Shown here: positions 53,524 through 62,024 of the stretch, piece after piece
Position numbering within the stretch: the first letter of the stretch is position 1
How the letters are laid out: each line of letters starts with the position of its first letter
Assembly (NCBI GenBank): GCA_037447455.1
Contig: JBBIGQ010000005.1
Location: 1 to 64,000 of the forward strand
Direction of reading: 5' to 3'
DNA: 64,000 nucleotides
Origin: BPGX01 sp037447455
GTDB taxonomy: Bacteria; Bacteroidota; Bacteroidia; B-17B0; Aurantibacillaceae
Notes under the pieces: model-generated
The model's input: the letters and a program-made list of their open reading frames with translations, nothing else
Database searches by the model: none
Told to the model about the DNA's origin: nothing
Translations under genes and position numbers: made by a program

Positions 53524-54654
53524 TTATAGATTACCTCGTTTTGCTTGTTCCCGTTCAATACTTTCAAAAAGTGCCTGAAAATTGCCTTTACCAAAGGACT
53601 TTGCACCTTTTCTTTGAATAATCTCGTAAAACAGAGTAGGTCTGTCTTCTACTGGTTTGGTAAAAATTTGAAGCAAATAACCTTCTTCATCTCTGTCAAT
53701 TAAAATACGTAATTGTTTTAATACTTCAATGTTTTCATCTATTTTTCCTACTCTATCAAGTACAGTATCGTAATAGGCGTCGGGTGTATGTAAAAATTCC
53801 ACGCCTCGCTTTCTCATTTCAGTTACTGTTTCAATAATATTATCGGTTGCAAGGGCAATGTGTTGAACACCTTGTCCTTCATAAAATTCCACATACTCCT
53901 CAATTTGGGATTTCTTTTTTCCTTTGGCTGGTTCATTAATAGGAAACTTAATATATCCATTGCCGTTAGACATTACTTTACTCATCAGTGCTGAGTATTC
54001 TGTGGAAATATCTTTGTCATCAAACGTCAATAGATTGTAGAAGCCCATTACTTCTTCATAAAATTTAACCCAGATGTTCATTTCTCCCCAGTTTACATTG
54101 CCGACCATGTGATCAATGTATTTGAATCCAATTGGAGATGGCCTATACTGCGGATTCCATGGTTGATAGCCCGGAAGGAAAGCCCCATTATAGTTTTTAC
54201 GTTCTGTAAAAATGTGAACTGTATCACCATAAATATGGATACCGCTTTGAATAACGTATCCGTCTTTGTCTTCATAGCGAGTAGGTTCAAGATACGGTTT
54301 AGCGCTCCGTTTTACTGTTTCTTCAAATGCTTTAGTGGCATCGTCTACCCAGAGTGCTATGACTTTTACGCCATCGCCGTGTTTGACAATATGTTGATTG
54401 ATAGAGTTTTTGGAGTTTAACGGAGTAGTAAGCACTAAGCGTACTTTACCTTGTTGTAATACATAAGAAGCCGTTTGTCTGTTACCTGTTTCAAGACCGC
54501 TGTACGCAAGGGGTTGAAAGCCAAATGCGGTTTGATAGTAGTAGGCGGCTTGTTTGGCATTTCCTACATAAAATTCTACATAATCTGTACCATTAATGGG
54601 CAACCAGTCGCCCACTTTGGCTGTTTTTGTTTCTGATTTTATTTGTGTATTCAT
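53524..54654 (-). CDS. hppD: 4-hydroxyphenylpyruvate dioxygenase
   Basis: This 376-residue protein has two vicinal-oxygen-chelate halves. The iron ligands are visible: His in I-D-H-M-V-G-N-V, His in G-V-Q-H-I-A-L-A-T-D and Glu in L-F-Y-E-I-I-Q-R-K-G. The end includes G-K-G-N-F-Q-A-L-F-E-S-I. It converts 4-hydroxyphenylpyruvate to homogentisate in tyrosine breakdown. The rest of the pathway (hmgA, fahA) is not in the window. A -7 box TATCTTTG is at 54672-54679 (minus). Confidence 0.95.
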   Translation of the reverse strand: MNTQIKSETKTAKVGDWLPINGTDYVEFYVGNAKQAAYYYQTAFGFQPLAYSGLETGNRQTASYVLQQGKVRLVLTTPLNSKNSINQHIVKHGDGVKVIALWVDDATKAFEETVKRSAKPYLEPTRYEDKDGYVIQSGIHIYGDTVHIFTERKNYNGAFLPGYQPWNPQYRPSPIGFKYIDHMVGNVNWGEMNIWVKFYEEVMGFYNLLTFDDKDISTEYSALMSKVMSNGNGYIKFPINEPAKGKKKSQIEEYVEFYEGQGVQHIALATDNIIETVTEMRKRGVEFLHTPDAYYDTVLDRVGKIDENIEVLKQLRILIDRDEEGYLLQIFTKPVEDRPTLFYEIIQRKGAKSFGKGNFQALFESIEREQAKRGNL

Positions 54655-54766
54655 AGCGGTTTAATTTTCTGCAAAGATAAAGATTTTTTTATCAGCTTTC
54701 AGAATGATTTAAATCAGTTTTTATTGATTGAATTGTTTTTCGTAAATTTTCCAAAAAAATGAATAT

Positions 54767-57193
54767 ATGTTGAAGATTTGCGATAAATTACTTTGTGTTT
54801 TTTTAATTGGTGTGTTTACATTTTCAAAGGCTCAAACGGTATGGAATTGTCAGAAATTAAAATCTTCTGTACAACAGCTGAATAGTTTGTATTACGCACC
54901 AGAAAACTTGCGGAGTGATACGTTTGATGTACTGCATTATGCTATTCATTTGGAAATTAATTTTTCAAACACTCAAATTAGTGGTTTTACGGATGTAATC
55001 ATAGTTCCTAAAATTAATGGACAAAGTTCTGTTCGTCTTGATTTGTTGAAAATGACTATTGATTCTATAAAAGTAAATAATCAGTTGACTTCGTTTTTTT
55101 ACAATGATACATTATTGAGTGTTTCTTTAGGTGGAATAAAAAACATTGGTGATACATTTGTAGTAAGAGTATTTTATCGTGGTGTGCCACAAGTAGATCC
55201 ATCGGGTTGGGGTGGTTTTTATTTTAATGGAAATTATGCTTTTAATTTGGGTGTAGGTTTTGCTTCTGTGCCGCATAATTTTGGAAGAGTGTGGTTTCCG
55301 TGTTTTGATAATTTTGTGGAGAAAAGTACGTACGATTTTTACATCACATCTGATAGCACAAAGTTTGCGTATTGTAATGGAGCTTTGATTTCAGATAGTG
55401 TAGTAAATAGTAAGAGAATACGGCATTGGCATTTGGACAAAGAAATTCCATCTTATCTGGCGTCGTTGGCGGTGGCGGATTATTCCGCAGTTTATTCGGT
55501 TATTAGTACGCCATCTCATACTATTCCTGCCATTATTGCTGCACGGGCTTCGGATACGAATGGTGTAAAAGCAGCGTTTATTCATTTGCCGAATGCTGTC
55601 AATATCTTTGAAGATAAATACGGCTTGTACCGATGGAATAGAGTAGGGTATTGTTTGGTGCCGTTCAATAGCGGCGCAATGGAACATGCCACGAATATTG
55701 CTTATCCACAATTAGCTATTGGTAATACAAATTATGAATCAGAACTCATGGCGCACGAATTATCACATCACTGGTGGGGCGATCTTGTAACGTGTGAAAC
55801 GCAGGAAGACATGTGGATTAACGAAGGTATGGCTACATATAGTGAGATGATATTTTTAGAAAACATGTATGATTATTCGCAGTATCAAAGTCAATTATTG
55901 TCCATGTTGATTGAGATGGTGCAATTCGGGAACTTTAAGGAGCAGCAATATTGGGCTGTTTCAGGCGTGCCAGCACAATACACTTATAGTGATCATGTGT
56001 ATAAAAAAGGGGCTATTGTGGCTCATAATTTACGAACCTATATGGGAGATAGTTTGTTTTTTGGTGGATTAAAATATGTGCTGAATCAGAAGGCATTTAA
56101 GAATATGAATAGTGCGGAGTTTCAGTCATTATTAGAAAATTATTCTGGTTTGAATTTGAATGATTTTTTTCAAAACTGGGTGTTTAATGGTGGGTATCCA
56201 GTGTTTGCAATAGATTCTGTGGGGTATTCTAATGTCAGTGCTAATGTTTATCAATACAAAATATACATTCGTCAGAAATTACATGGGGCGCCGAATTATT
56301 TTAATAATGTTCCAATAACCATTTCTTTTTTTGATAACAATTGGCAAGCCGTTACACAATCAGCAGTGTTAAGTGGTAGTAGTAGTGTCGTTACGGGGAC
56401 GTTGAGTTTTCAACCGATTTTTGAAATTTTGAATTATGATAAAAAGTTGGCATATGCTTCTATTGGTGATGCTAAAGTGGTTAAAAATACTGGAAATGTG
56501 ATTTTCCCAAATGCAAAGGTAAGTTTAAATGTTATCAACAAGGGCAGTGATTCTTCTTTTGTTTATGTAGAGCATCATTATGCAGCGCCTGACACACAGA
56601 CCGTTATTCAAAATGGTGACAGAAGGTATAAATTTTCAAATCAACATTATTGGAAAATAAGTGGAAAGTTGAGCAATGGGTTTTATTCAAAATTGAGGTT
56701 AAACTATAATGGGAACATTGTATATTCGGGTTATGGGTGTATGGATACCTGTTTGGCATCAGTGAATGCTGATAGTATTGTTGTTTTATATCGTAGCAAA
56801 GCGGGTGAAAAGTGGAGAGAAGTACCTTTTGTAAAATATCCATCGGGCAGTAAGTCGGGGCTATTGATGGTAGATAGTTTAAAGTTGGGAGAATATACCT
56901 TTGCAAATAAAAATGGGTATTACTTAAATGTAGGGATTGAGTATCATGAAGAAAAAATTGATGAGTTAGTTGTTTTTCCCAATCCAACTGGTGAATGTGT
57001 TTATATAAAAAATAATGCTTGGGATAAAATAAGCGATGTAGAAATTTACGGCGTAGAAGGGCAATTGCTCAAAGTAATAAGTTTTCACTCAACTACTGGC
57101 ATTATTAATGTTGCGGAATTACCGACTGGATGTTATTTCATCAACATAAGAATAAGAGACAAAAATAACTTTTTTAAGATTTTGAAAATATAG
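54767..57193 (+). CDS. Secreted M1 family metallopeptidase with T9SS type A sorting domain
   Basis: This 808-residue protein has a signal peptide (about 1-22) and an M1 N-terminal beta domain. The catalytic zinc domain has H-E-L-S-H near residue 330 and W-I-N-E-G-M-A-T supplying the third ligand. The exopeptidase loop reads S-G-A-M-E-H where the family has G-A-M-E-N. The end (about 735-808) is a type A T9SS sorting domain: V-V-F-P-N-P-T-G-E, V-E-I-Y-G-V-E-G and P-T-G-C-Y-F-I-N. It likely trims amino-terminal residues from peptides outside the cell. It converges with the hydrolase at 57197, 3 bp away. Confidence 0.92.
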   Translation: MLKICDKLLCVFLIGVFTFSKAQTVWNCQKLKSSVQQLNSLYYAPENLRSDTFDVLHYAIHLEINFSNTQISGFTDVIIVPKINGQSSVRLDLLKMTIDSIKVNNQLTSFFYNDTLLSVSLGGIKNIGDTFVVRVFYRGVPQVDPSGWGGFYFNGNYAFNLGVGFASVPHNFGRVWFPCFDNFVEKSTYDFYITSDSTKFAYCNGALISDSVVNSKRIRHWHLDKEIPSYLASLAVADYSAVYSVISTPSHTIPAIIAARASDTNGVKAAFIHLPNAVNIFEDKYGLYRWNRVGYCLVPFNSGAMEHATNIAYPQLAIGNTNYESELMAHELSHHWWGDLVTCETQEDMWINEGMATYSEMIFLENMYDYSQYQSQLLSMLIEMVQFGNFKEQQYWAVSGVPAQYTYSDHVYKKGAIVAHNLRTYMGDSLFFGGLKYVLNQKAFKNMNSAEFQSLLENYSGLNLNDFFQNWVFNGGYPVFAIDSVGYSNVSANVYQYKIYIRQKLHGAPNYFNNVPITISFFDNNWQAVTQSAVLSGSSSVVTGTLSFQPIFEILNYDKKLAYASIGDAKVVKNTGNVIFPNAKVSLNVINKGSDSSFVYVEHHYAAPDTQTVIQNGDRRYKFSNQHYWKISGKLSNGFYSKLRLNYNGNIVYSGYGCMDTCLASVNADSIVVLYRSKAGEKWREVPFVKYPSGSKSGLLMVDSLKLGEYTFANKNGYYLNVGIEYHEEKIDELVVFPNPTGECVYIKNNAWDKISDVEIYGVEGQLLKVISFHSTTGIINVAELPTGCYFINIRIRDKNNFFKILKI

Positions 57194-57196
57194 AAA

Positions 57197-59188
57197 CTAT
57201 TGTTTTACAAATTTTTTGACAACGATGTTATTATTAAAATAAATTTGAATAGTATAAAATCCAGCAGGTAAGTCAGTTACTTCAATGTTATATTTATTAG
57301 TTGTGATATCATTAAGTTCGAAAATTTGTTTTCCAGTAATGTCAAGTATTTTTAAAGAATTGAAGGTAAAAGGAGATTGAATTGTTATGAATTGAGAAGC
57401 AGGATTAGGATATAACTTCAGTAAATCAGAAAGAGTGGCATTTGTGAGTTCTTCAATAGAAGTGATATTGGAAGCTTTGTATGAAAAGCAAATTGGATAA
57501 TAGACAGAGTAATCCGTGAGAATAGCAGAAAATTTTAAGTAATAAGTACCAGGTGAGAGGTTTATAGATGTATCTAAAAAGTTCCTGCCGTTTGCTATAA
57601 AATTAAATGCTGGCAAATTAGTTGTAGAATCAATGATTTGACATTGTGTGTAAAACTGAGAAATGTCCCAGAGGTTTAGTTGAAATAGCGAAACATAGGA
57701 AACTTTGAATTTGAAATAATCTACGTCAACATTAGGTTTGTCCTGAGGTTGTCTTGAATGTATAAACCAATATCTGTTATTAGGAGAGATTTGATAAGCC
57801 AAATTTGGAACATCGGGTTCATCAATGTTCATTGTATTGTAGGAAGGGAAAGTGTGAATATGGTTATGCCAGACATTAAAAAGTGTATTATCCGGTAAGT
57901 TAAAGGTGTCGGCGATATTGGGATAAAAATTATTTAGGTTAGCACTATAATCTGGTACAACGTCATCACCACTGTTTAGCCCACCGCTTCCGATAATGCA
58001 ACTATAATCAATATCAGGCGGAATGGGCTTGGCATTTAGACCGATAATTACATCATACTGATTTCCATTGCAATTTACATCGTAATTGTAATATGTATCA
58101 TAATTAGGAATTAAGAACTCTAACCCACCAAAAAGAAAAGTACCAGGAATGGCGTCTGAAACACTCCAATAAGCTGTTCTTAAATCTCTTACTGCTTCTG
58201 AATTATCGTCTAATCCAACAAAACCTTCTAAACCATAGAGAGAAGCATTGCTTCCGCCGTGTGGTGTACCGATTGTGGCTAATTTTGCTACGTGATGTTT
58301 GTTATCATTCTGATAATAATTAGGGTTCTGAAGATATTGACGAGAGGCCAACCCACCCATACTATGCCCAACAAGAATAACCTTGTTTTTTCCTGTTTTT
58401 TGAAGGATTAAATTGATAGCGTCTCTCACAGCATAACCCTGTTTGTATATTGCTGATTGATTAGATAACACAGAATTATTAAAAGGTGTGCCGTTGGGAT
58501 TAACATCAAAGTTGAGTGTGTACATATCGGCATTTTGAATGCCATTAATGTTAGTAAACATATTGTAGTCATTAATGCCACAAAAAGAAGTATTGCTATC
58601 CATATTGAGACATGCATCTATCCTTCCACCATAACTCCAACCGTAATGTGCTTGTAAACTATTTAAGAGAGGATTCCATGTATCGCTGGAAGAATTAAGG
58701 CCATGAATAAAAAGAATAGGGTACGGGAAGTGAATTTCATTCACCACCGATGAAGATATATTAATGGTTTGGGTCAGATAAAAATTATTATTGTTTTCAT
58801 TAGATTCATTGACTAAGTTAGTGGGATCAATCTTTAAGAGAATATAATTTGCACCATTGTCAGGATAATTGCTAGGAATAGGATAGATAAATGGGAACAC
58901 ATAACTTCCATTGGGAGGAATAGCAGGGACATTGATTACATTTAGTACTGTGGCATTGCTATAAGAAATAACACTATTCAGGTAAAAGACAACTTTGCAC
59001 ATACTTGATGCTTGAGCGCCAGTATTTTTTATAGTAATTGTAAAAGTCAACGATTGACCTTTTGAATAATTTGTAGGATTAATAGTATAATTACCAATAG
59101 TTAAATCAGGTTGTGCAAAGAGATGTAAGTAAAAAATATAGTTTATTAAAATAACTGATAAGATTTTTTTGAGATTGATAATTTTCAT
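57197..59188 (-). CDS. Secreted alpha/beta hydrolase (lipase-like) with CARDB and T9SS domains
   Basis: This 663-residue protein has a signal peptide (about 1-26) and a CARDB-type adhesion domain (about 27-145, L-T-F-T-I-T-I-K-N-T-G, L-V-N-E-S-N-E-N-N-N). An alpha/beta hydrolase domain follows (about 150-460), with L-F-I-H-G-L-N-S-S-S-D-T-W and nucleophile G-H-S-M-G-G near residue 273; it fits PGAP1/lipase-like esterases. The end carries a type A T9SS sorting domain (L-Y-P-N-P-A-S-Q-F). It may hydrolyse lipid or polymer esters outside the cell. A -7 box TACATTTG is at 59207-59214 (minus). Confidence 0.87.
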   Translation of the reverse strand: MKIINLKKILSVILINYIFYLHLFAQPDLTIGNYTINPTNYSKGQSLTFTITIKNTGAQASSMCKVVFYLNSVISYSNATVLNVINVPAIPPNGSYVFPFIYPIPSNYPDNGANYILLKIDPTNLVNESNENNNNFYLTQTINISSSVVNEIHFPYPILFIHGLNSSSDTWNPLLNSLQAHYGWSYGGRIDACLNMDSNTSFCGINDYNMFTNINGIQNADMYTLNFDVNPNGTPFNNSVLSNQSAIYKQGYAVRDAINLILQKTGKNKVILVGHSMGGLASRQYLQNPNYYQNDNKHHVAKLATIGTPHGGSNASLYGLEGFVGLDDNSEAVRDLRTAYWSVSDAIPGTFLFGGLEFLIPNYDTYYNYDVNCNGNQYDVIIGLNAKPIPPDIDYSCIIGSGGLNSGDDVVPDYSANLNNFYPNIADTFNLPDNTLFNVWHNHIHTFPSYNTMNIDEPDVPNLAYQISPNNRYWFIHSRQPQDKPNVDVDYFKFKVSYVSLFQLNLWDISQFYTQCQIIDSTTNLPAFNFIANGRNFLDTSINLSPGTYYLKFSAILTDYSVYYPICFSYKASNITSIEELTNATLSDLLKLYPNPASQFITIQSPFTFNSLKILDITGKQIFELNDITTNKYNIEVTDLPAGFYTIQIYFNNNIVVKKFVKQ

Positions 59189-59273
59189 ATCTTAAAAAAG
59201 TTTATGCAAATGTACACAAAGTTTTTCTGAAAATCAGCAAATAAATTGTTTTTTTTGCAAGCATTAATTAAGT

Positions 59274-60929
59274 ATGATTGGGAAATTTAGTATTTACATC
59301 TCCTTCGTTTTTTGTCTGGTTTATTCAACAAAGGTATATTCCCAAAACAACTCAGATGCTGTTATTCATGGGAATTTTGAAATAGATGCTCAGTATTATG
59401 AAGCAGATTCATTGATTGGCGCTCCAAAAGTTCCTGAGAAAGTTTTGTCAAATGTATTTGGGAATATTGTTTACGAAAAAGATAAGTTTTCGGCAGGAAT
59501 ACGTTATGAAGCATACAATAATGTGATGCAAGGGTTTGATAAGCGTTACAAAGGACAAGGAATTGCTTATCGCTTTGCAAGATATAAAACGGCTCTGTTG
59601 GATATTTCCATTGGTAATATTTATGAACAATTTGGTAGTGGGTTGATATTCAGAACGTATTATGAACCCGGATTGTTGTATGACAATTCACTGGATGGAG
59701 CAAGGGTTATTGCTACGCCGCATAAAGCATTAACCTTAAAAGGTCTTATTGGAAAGCAGAGAAATTTTTTCTCTCTGGGAGAAGGAATTGTAAGAGCATT
59801 TGACGGAGAATTATCTATCAATGATTTATTTGATTCATTAAAATTAAAAACACGATTTATTATCGGTGGAAGTTTTGTAAGCAAGTATCAGCCAGACAAA
59901 GATCCTGATTTAATTTTACCTGAGAACGTCGGATGTTATGGTGGAAGAATTAATGTCTTAAATGAAAGTATCAATTTCTTTGCAGAATATGCATACAAAA
60001 TCAACGACCCTAGTTATGTAAACGGGTATAATTATAAGTTTGGCGAGGCATTATTTACTTCCTTTTCTTATGCTACATCTGGCTTTGCTTTTATTTTACA
60101 GGCCAAACGAATTGACAATATGGATTTCAGGAGCGAACGGGATGCCACTCTTCAACAGTTGTTAATCAACTATATGCCTGCTACTACAAAGCAACATACC
60201 TATTTGATGCCTGCGTTTTTCCCTTATGCTACTCAACCTAATGGAGAAGTAGGAGGAATGGCGGAAGTTCAATTTAAATTACCTAAAAACACTACCATAG
60301 GAGGGAAATATGGAACGGATGTAACCATCAACTTCTCATTTGCCAATGGTTTGAAAATACGTCCTGTAAATGATTCAACGACCCAAATGACGTATTACAG
60401 TACTCGTTGGGATGAAATAGGAGATCAATACTATCACGATTTTTTCATTGAGATTCAAAGAAAAATCAATAAGCAATGGAAGTTTACAGCTATGTATTCT
60501 AATCAATTTTACAATAAAAACATTGTCATGTTCAATTCCCCCAACGCCGGTTTTCCTAATATGCAAGCACACATTGCCGTGTTGGATGTTACCTATAAAT
60601 ACAAAACGCATTCAGCCATCAGAGTAGAGGTACAAGAAAGATTTGCTTACAAAAGAGATATAAATGGTGGAAGCTGGGCGGTTGGACTGATTGAATGGAC
60701 GCCAAATTCTCATTTTTATGTAACATTTATTGATCAATACAATTATGATAATCCAGACAGCCGCTTACAAATCCATTACTACACAGCGGGAATTGGTTTT
60801 ATAAAAGATTCACACAGAATAAGCATTACGTATGGTAAACAAAGAGCCGGTGTATTTTGTGTAGGTGGAGTGTGTAGAAATGTCCCGGCATCTAATGGTC
60901 TGGCGATAAGTATTACCTCCACGTTTTAG
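59274..60929 (+). CDS. DUF6029 family outer-membrane-like protein
   Basis: This 551-residue protein has a signal peptide (about 1-24) and then the DUF6029 opening: I-H-G-N-F-E-I-D-A-Q-Y-Y and G-N-I-Y-E-Q-F-G-S-G-L-I-F-R. Strongly alternating strands run to a terminal F (I-S-I-T-S-T-F), the usual end of an outer-membrane barrel. Function is unknown. It stands apart, divergent from the hydrolase gene, and is followed by the ribosomal operon with its own promoter. Confidence 0.82.
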   Translation: MIGKFSIYISFVFCLVYSTKVYSQNNSDAVIHGNFEIDAQYYEADSLIGAPKVPEKVLSNVFGNIVYEKDKFSAGIRYEAYNNVMQGFDKRYKGQGIAYRFARYKTALLDISIGNIYEQFGSGLIFRTYYEPGLLYDNSLDGARVIATPHKALTLKGLIGKQRNFFSLGEGIVRAFDGELSINDLFDSLKLKTRFIIGGSFVSKYQPDKDPDLILPENVGCYGGRINVLNESINFFAEYAYKINDPSYVNGYNYKFGEALFTSFSYATSGFAFILQAKRIDNMDFRSERDATLQQLLINYMPATTKQHTYLMPAFFPYATQPNGEVGGMAEVQFKLPKNTTIGGKYGTDVTINFSFANGLKIRPVNDSTTQMTYYSTRWDEIGDQYYHDFFIEIQRKINKQWKFTAMYSNQFYNKNIVMFNSPNAGFPNMQAHIAVLDVTYKYKTHSAIRVEVQERFAYKRDINGGSWAVGLIEWTPNSHFYVTFIDQYNYDNPDSRLQIHYYTAGIGFIKDSHRISITYGKQRAGVFCVGGVCRNVPASNGLAISITSTF

Positions 60930-61046
60930 TTATTTGAGTTGACTCCAAAACACAGATATGGGACGCTGAAATTATGGAATTAAAACAAAAGCATATAATC
61001 CCAGTGATAAAAATATTTTAATGCAAAGAAAATAATTCTAAAAAAA

Positions 61047-61079
61047 TTTGGAAGATTAAAATAATTCTCCTTATATTTG
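61047..61079 (+). promoter_or_regulatory. Bacteroidota-type promoter for the str operon
   Basis: TTTG at 61047-61050, 21 bp, TATATTTG at 61072-61079: both boxes match. The start is expected near 61086, giving a leader of about 30 bases before rpsL. Confidence 0.7.
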
Positions 61080-61116
61080 CCGTCCTTTTTTAAGAAACAA
61101 AATAAAACCCAGCAAA

Positions 61117-61515
61117 ATGCCAACAATACAGCAATTGGTAAGAAAAGAAAGAAAAAAAGTGGCGACAAAAAGCAAGTCGGCTGCTTTACATTCTTGTCCC
61201 CAAAGAAGGGGCGTATGTACAAGAGTATATACTACAACCCCCAAGAAACCTAATTCTGCTTTAAGAAAAGTAGCAAAAGTACGTTTGACCAATAAAGAAG
61301 AAGTGATCGCTTACATTCCGGGTGAAGGACACAATTTACAAGAACACTCGATTGTTTTAGTTCGTGGTGGTCGTGTGAAAGATTTACCCGGCGTGCGTTA
61401 CCATATTGTGAGAGGAACATTGGATTGTGCTGGTGTAGAGGGTAGAAAGCAACAACGTTCAAAATATGGAACAAAAAGACCAAAACCCGGTCAAGAAGCC
61501 AAGGCAAAAAAATAA
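61117..61515 (+). CDS. rpsL: 30S ribosomal protein S12
   Basis: This 132-residue basic protein has M-P-T-I-Q-Q-L-V-R, C-P-Q-R-R-G-V-C-T-R, T-T-P-K-K-P-N-S-A-L-R-K-V-A and V-R-G-G-R-V-K-D-L-P-G-V-R-Y-H. These are the universal S12 motifs, including the decoding-site lysines. It sits at the A site of the small subunit and helps control accuracy. First gene of the str operon (rpsL-rpsG-fusA), 24 bp before rpsG. Confidence 0.98.
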   Translation: MPTIQQLVRKERKKVATKSKSAALHSCPQRRGVCTRVYTTTPKKPNSALRKVAKVRLTNKEEVIAYIPGEGHNLQEHSIVLVRGGRVKDLPGVRYHIVRGTLDCAGVEGRKQQRSKYGTKRPKPGQEAKAKK

Positions 61516-61539
61516 ACTTTAATTAAAATATTTTATTAT

Positions 61540-62007
61540 ATGAGAAAAAGTAGAGCTAAAAAAAGAGAAGTATTGCCCGATCCAGTGTATGGAGATGTCC
61601 TTGTAGCAAAATTTATTAATAATTTAATGCTGAGAGGCAAAAAACAATTGGCTACGAAAATTTTTCACGATGCAATAGCTATTGTAGCTAAAAAAACAAA
61701 TGAAGCTGGTTTGGATGTTTTTATGAAAGCTCTGAATAATGTTACTCCACAAATAGAAGTAAGATCCAGACGAATTGGTGGCGCAACCTACCAAATTCCA
61801 AGTGAAATAAGACCTGAAAGAAAAATCGCACTGGCTATGAAATGGCTCATTCAATTTGCCCGCAAACGAAATGAAAAATCAATGGCTGAAAAATTAGCCT
61901 CAGAAATTATTGCGGCATCAAAAGAAGAAGGCGCCGCATTTAAGAAAAAAGAAGATACCCACAAAATGTCAGAAGCCAATAAAGCATTCGCACATTTTAA
62001 ATTCTAA
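61540..62007 (+). CDS. rpsG: 30S ribosomal protein S7
   Basis: This 155-residue basic protein has R-E-V-L-P-D-P-V-Y, V-A-K-F-I-N-N-L-M, V-R-S-R-R-I-G-G-A-T-Y-Q-I-P and N-K-A-F-A-H. These are standard S7 motifs at the usual length. It nucleates assembly of the 30S head on the 3' domain of 16S rRNA and in other bacteria autoregulates its operon. It lies between rpsL and fusA. Confidence 0.98.
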   Translation: MRKSRAKKREVLPDPVYGDVLVAKFINNLMLRGKKQLATKIFHDAIAIVAKKTNEAGLDVFMKALNNVTPQIEVRSRRIGGATYQIPSEIRPERKIALAMKWLIQFARKRNEKSMAEKLASEIIAASKEEGAAFKKKEDTHKMSEANKAFAHFKF

Positions 62008-62024
62008 ATAAAATACCAAACAAT

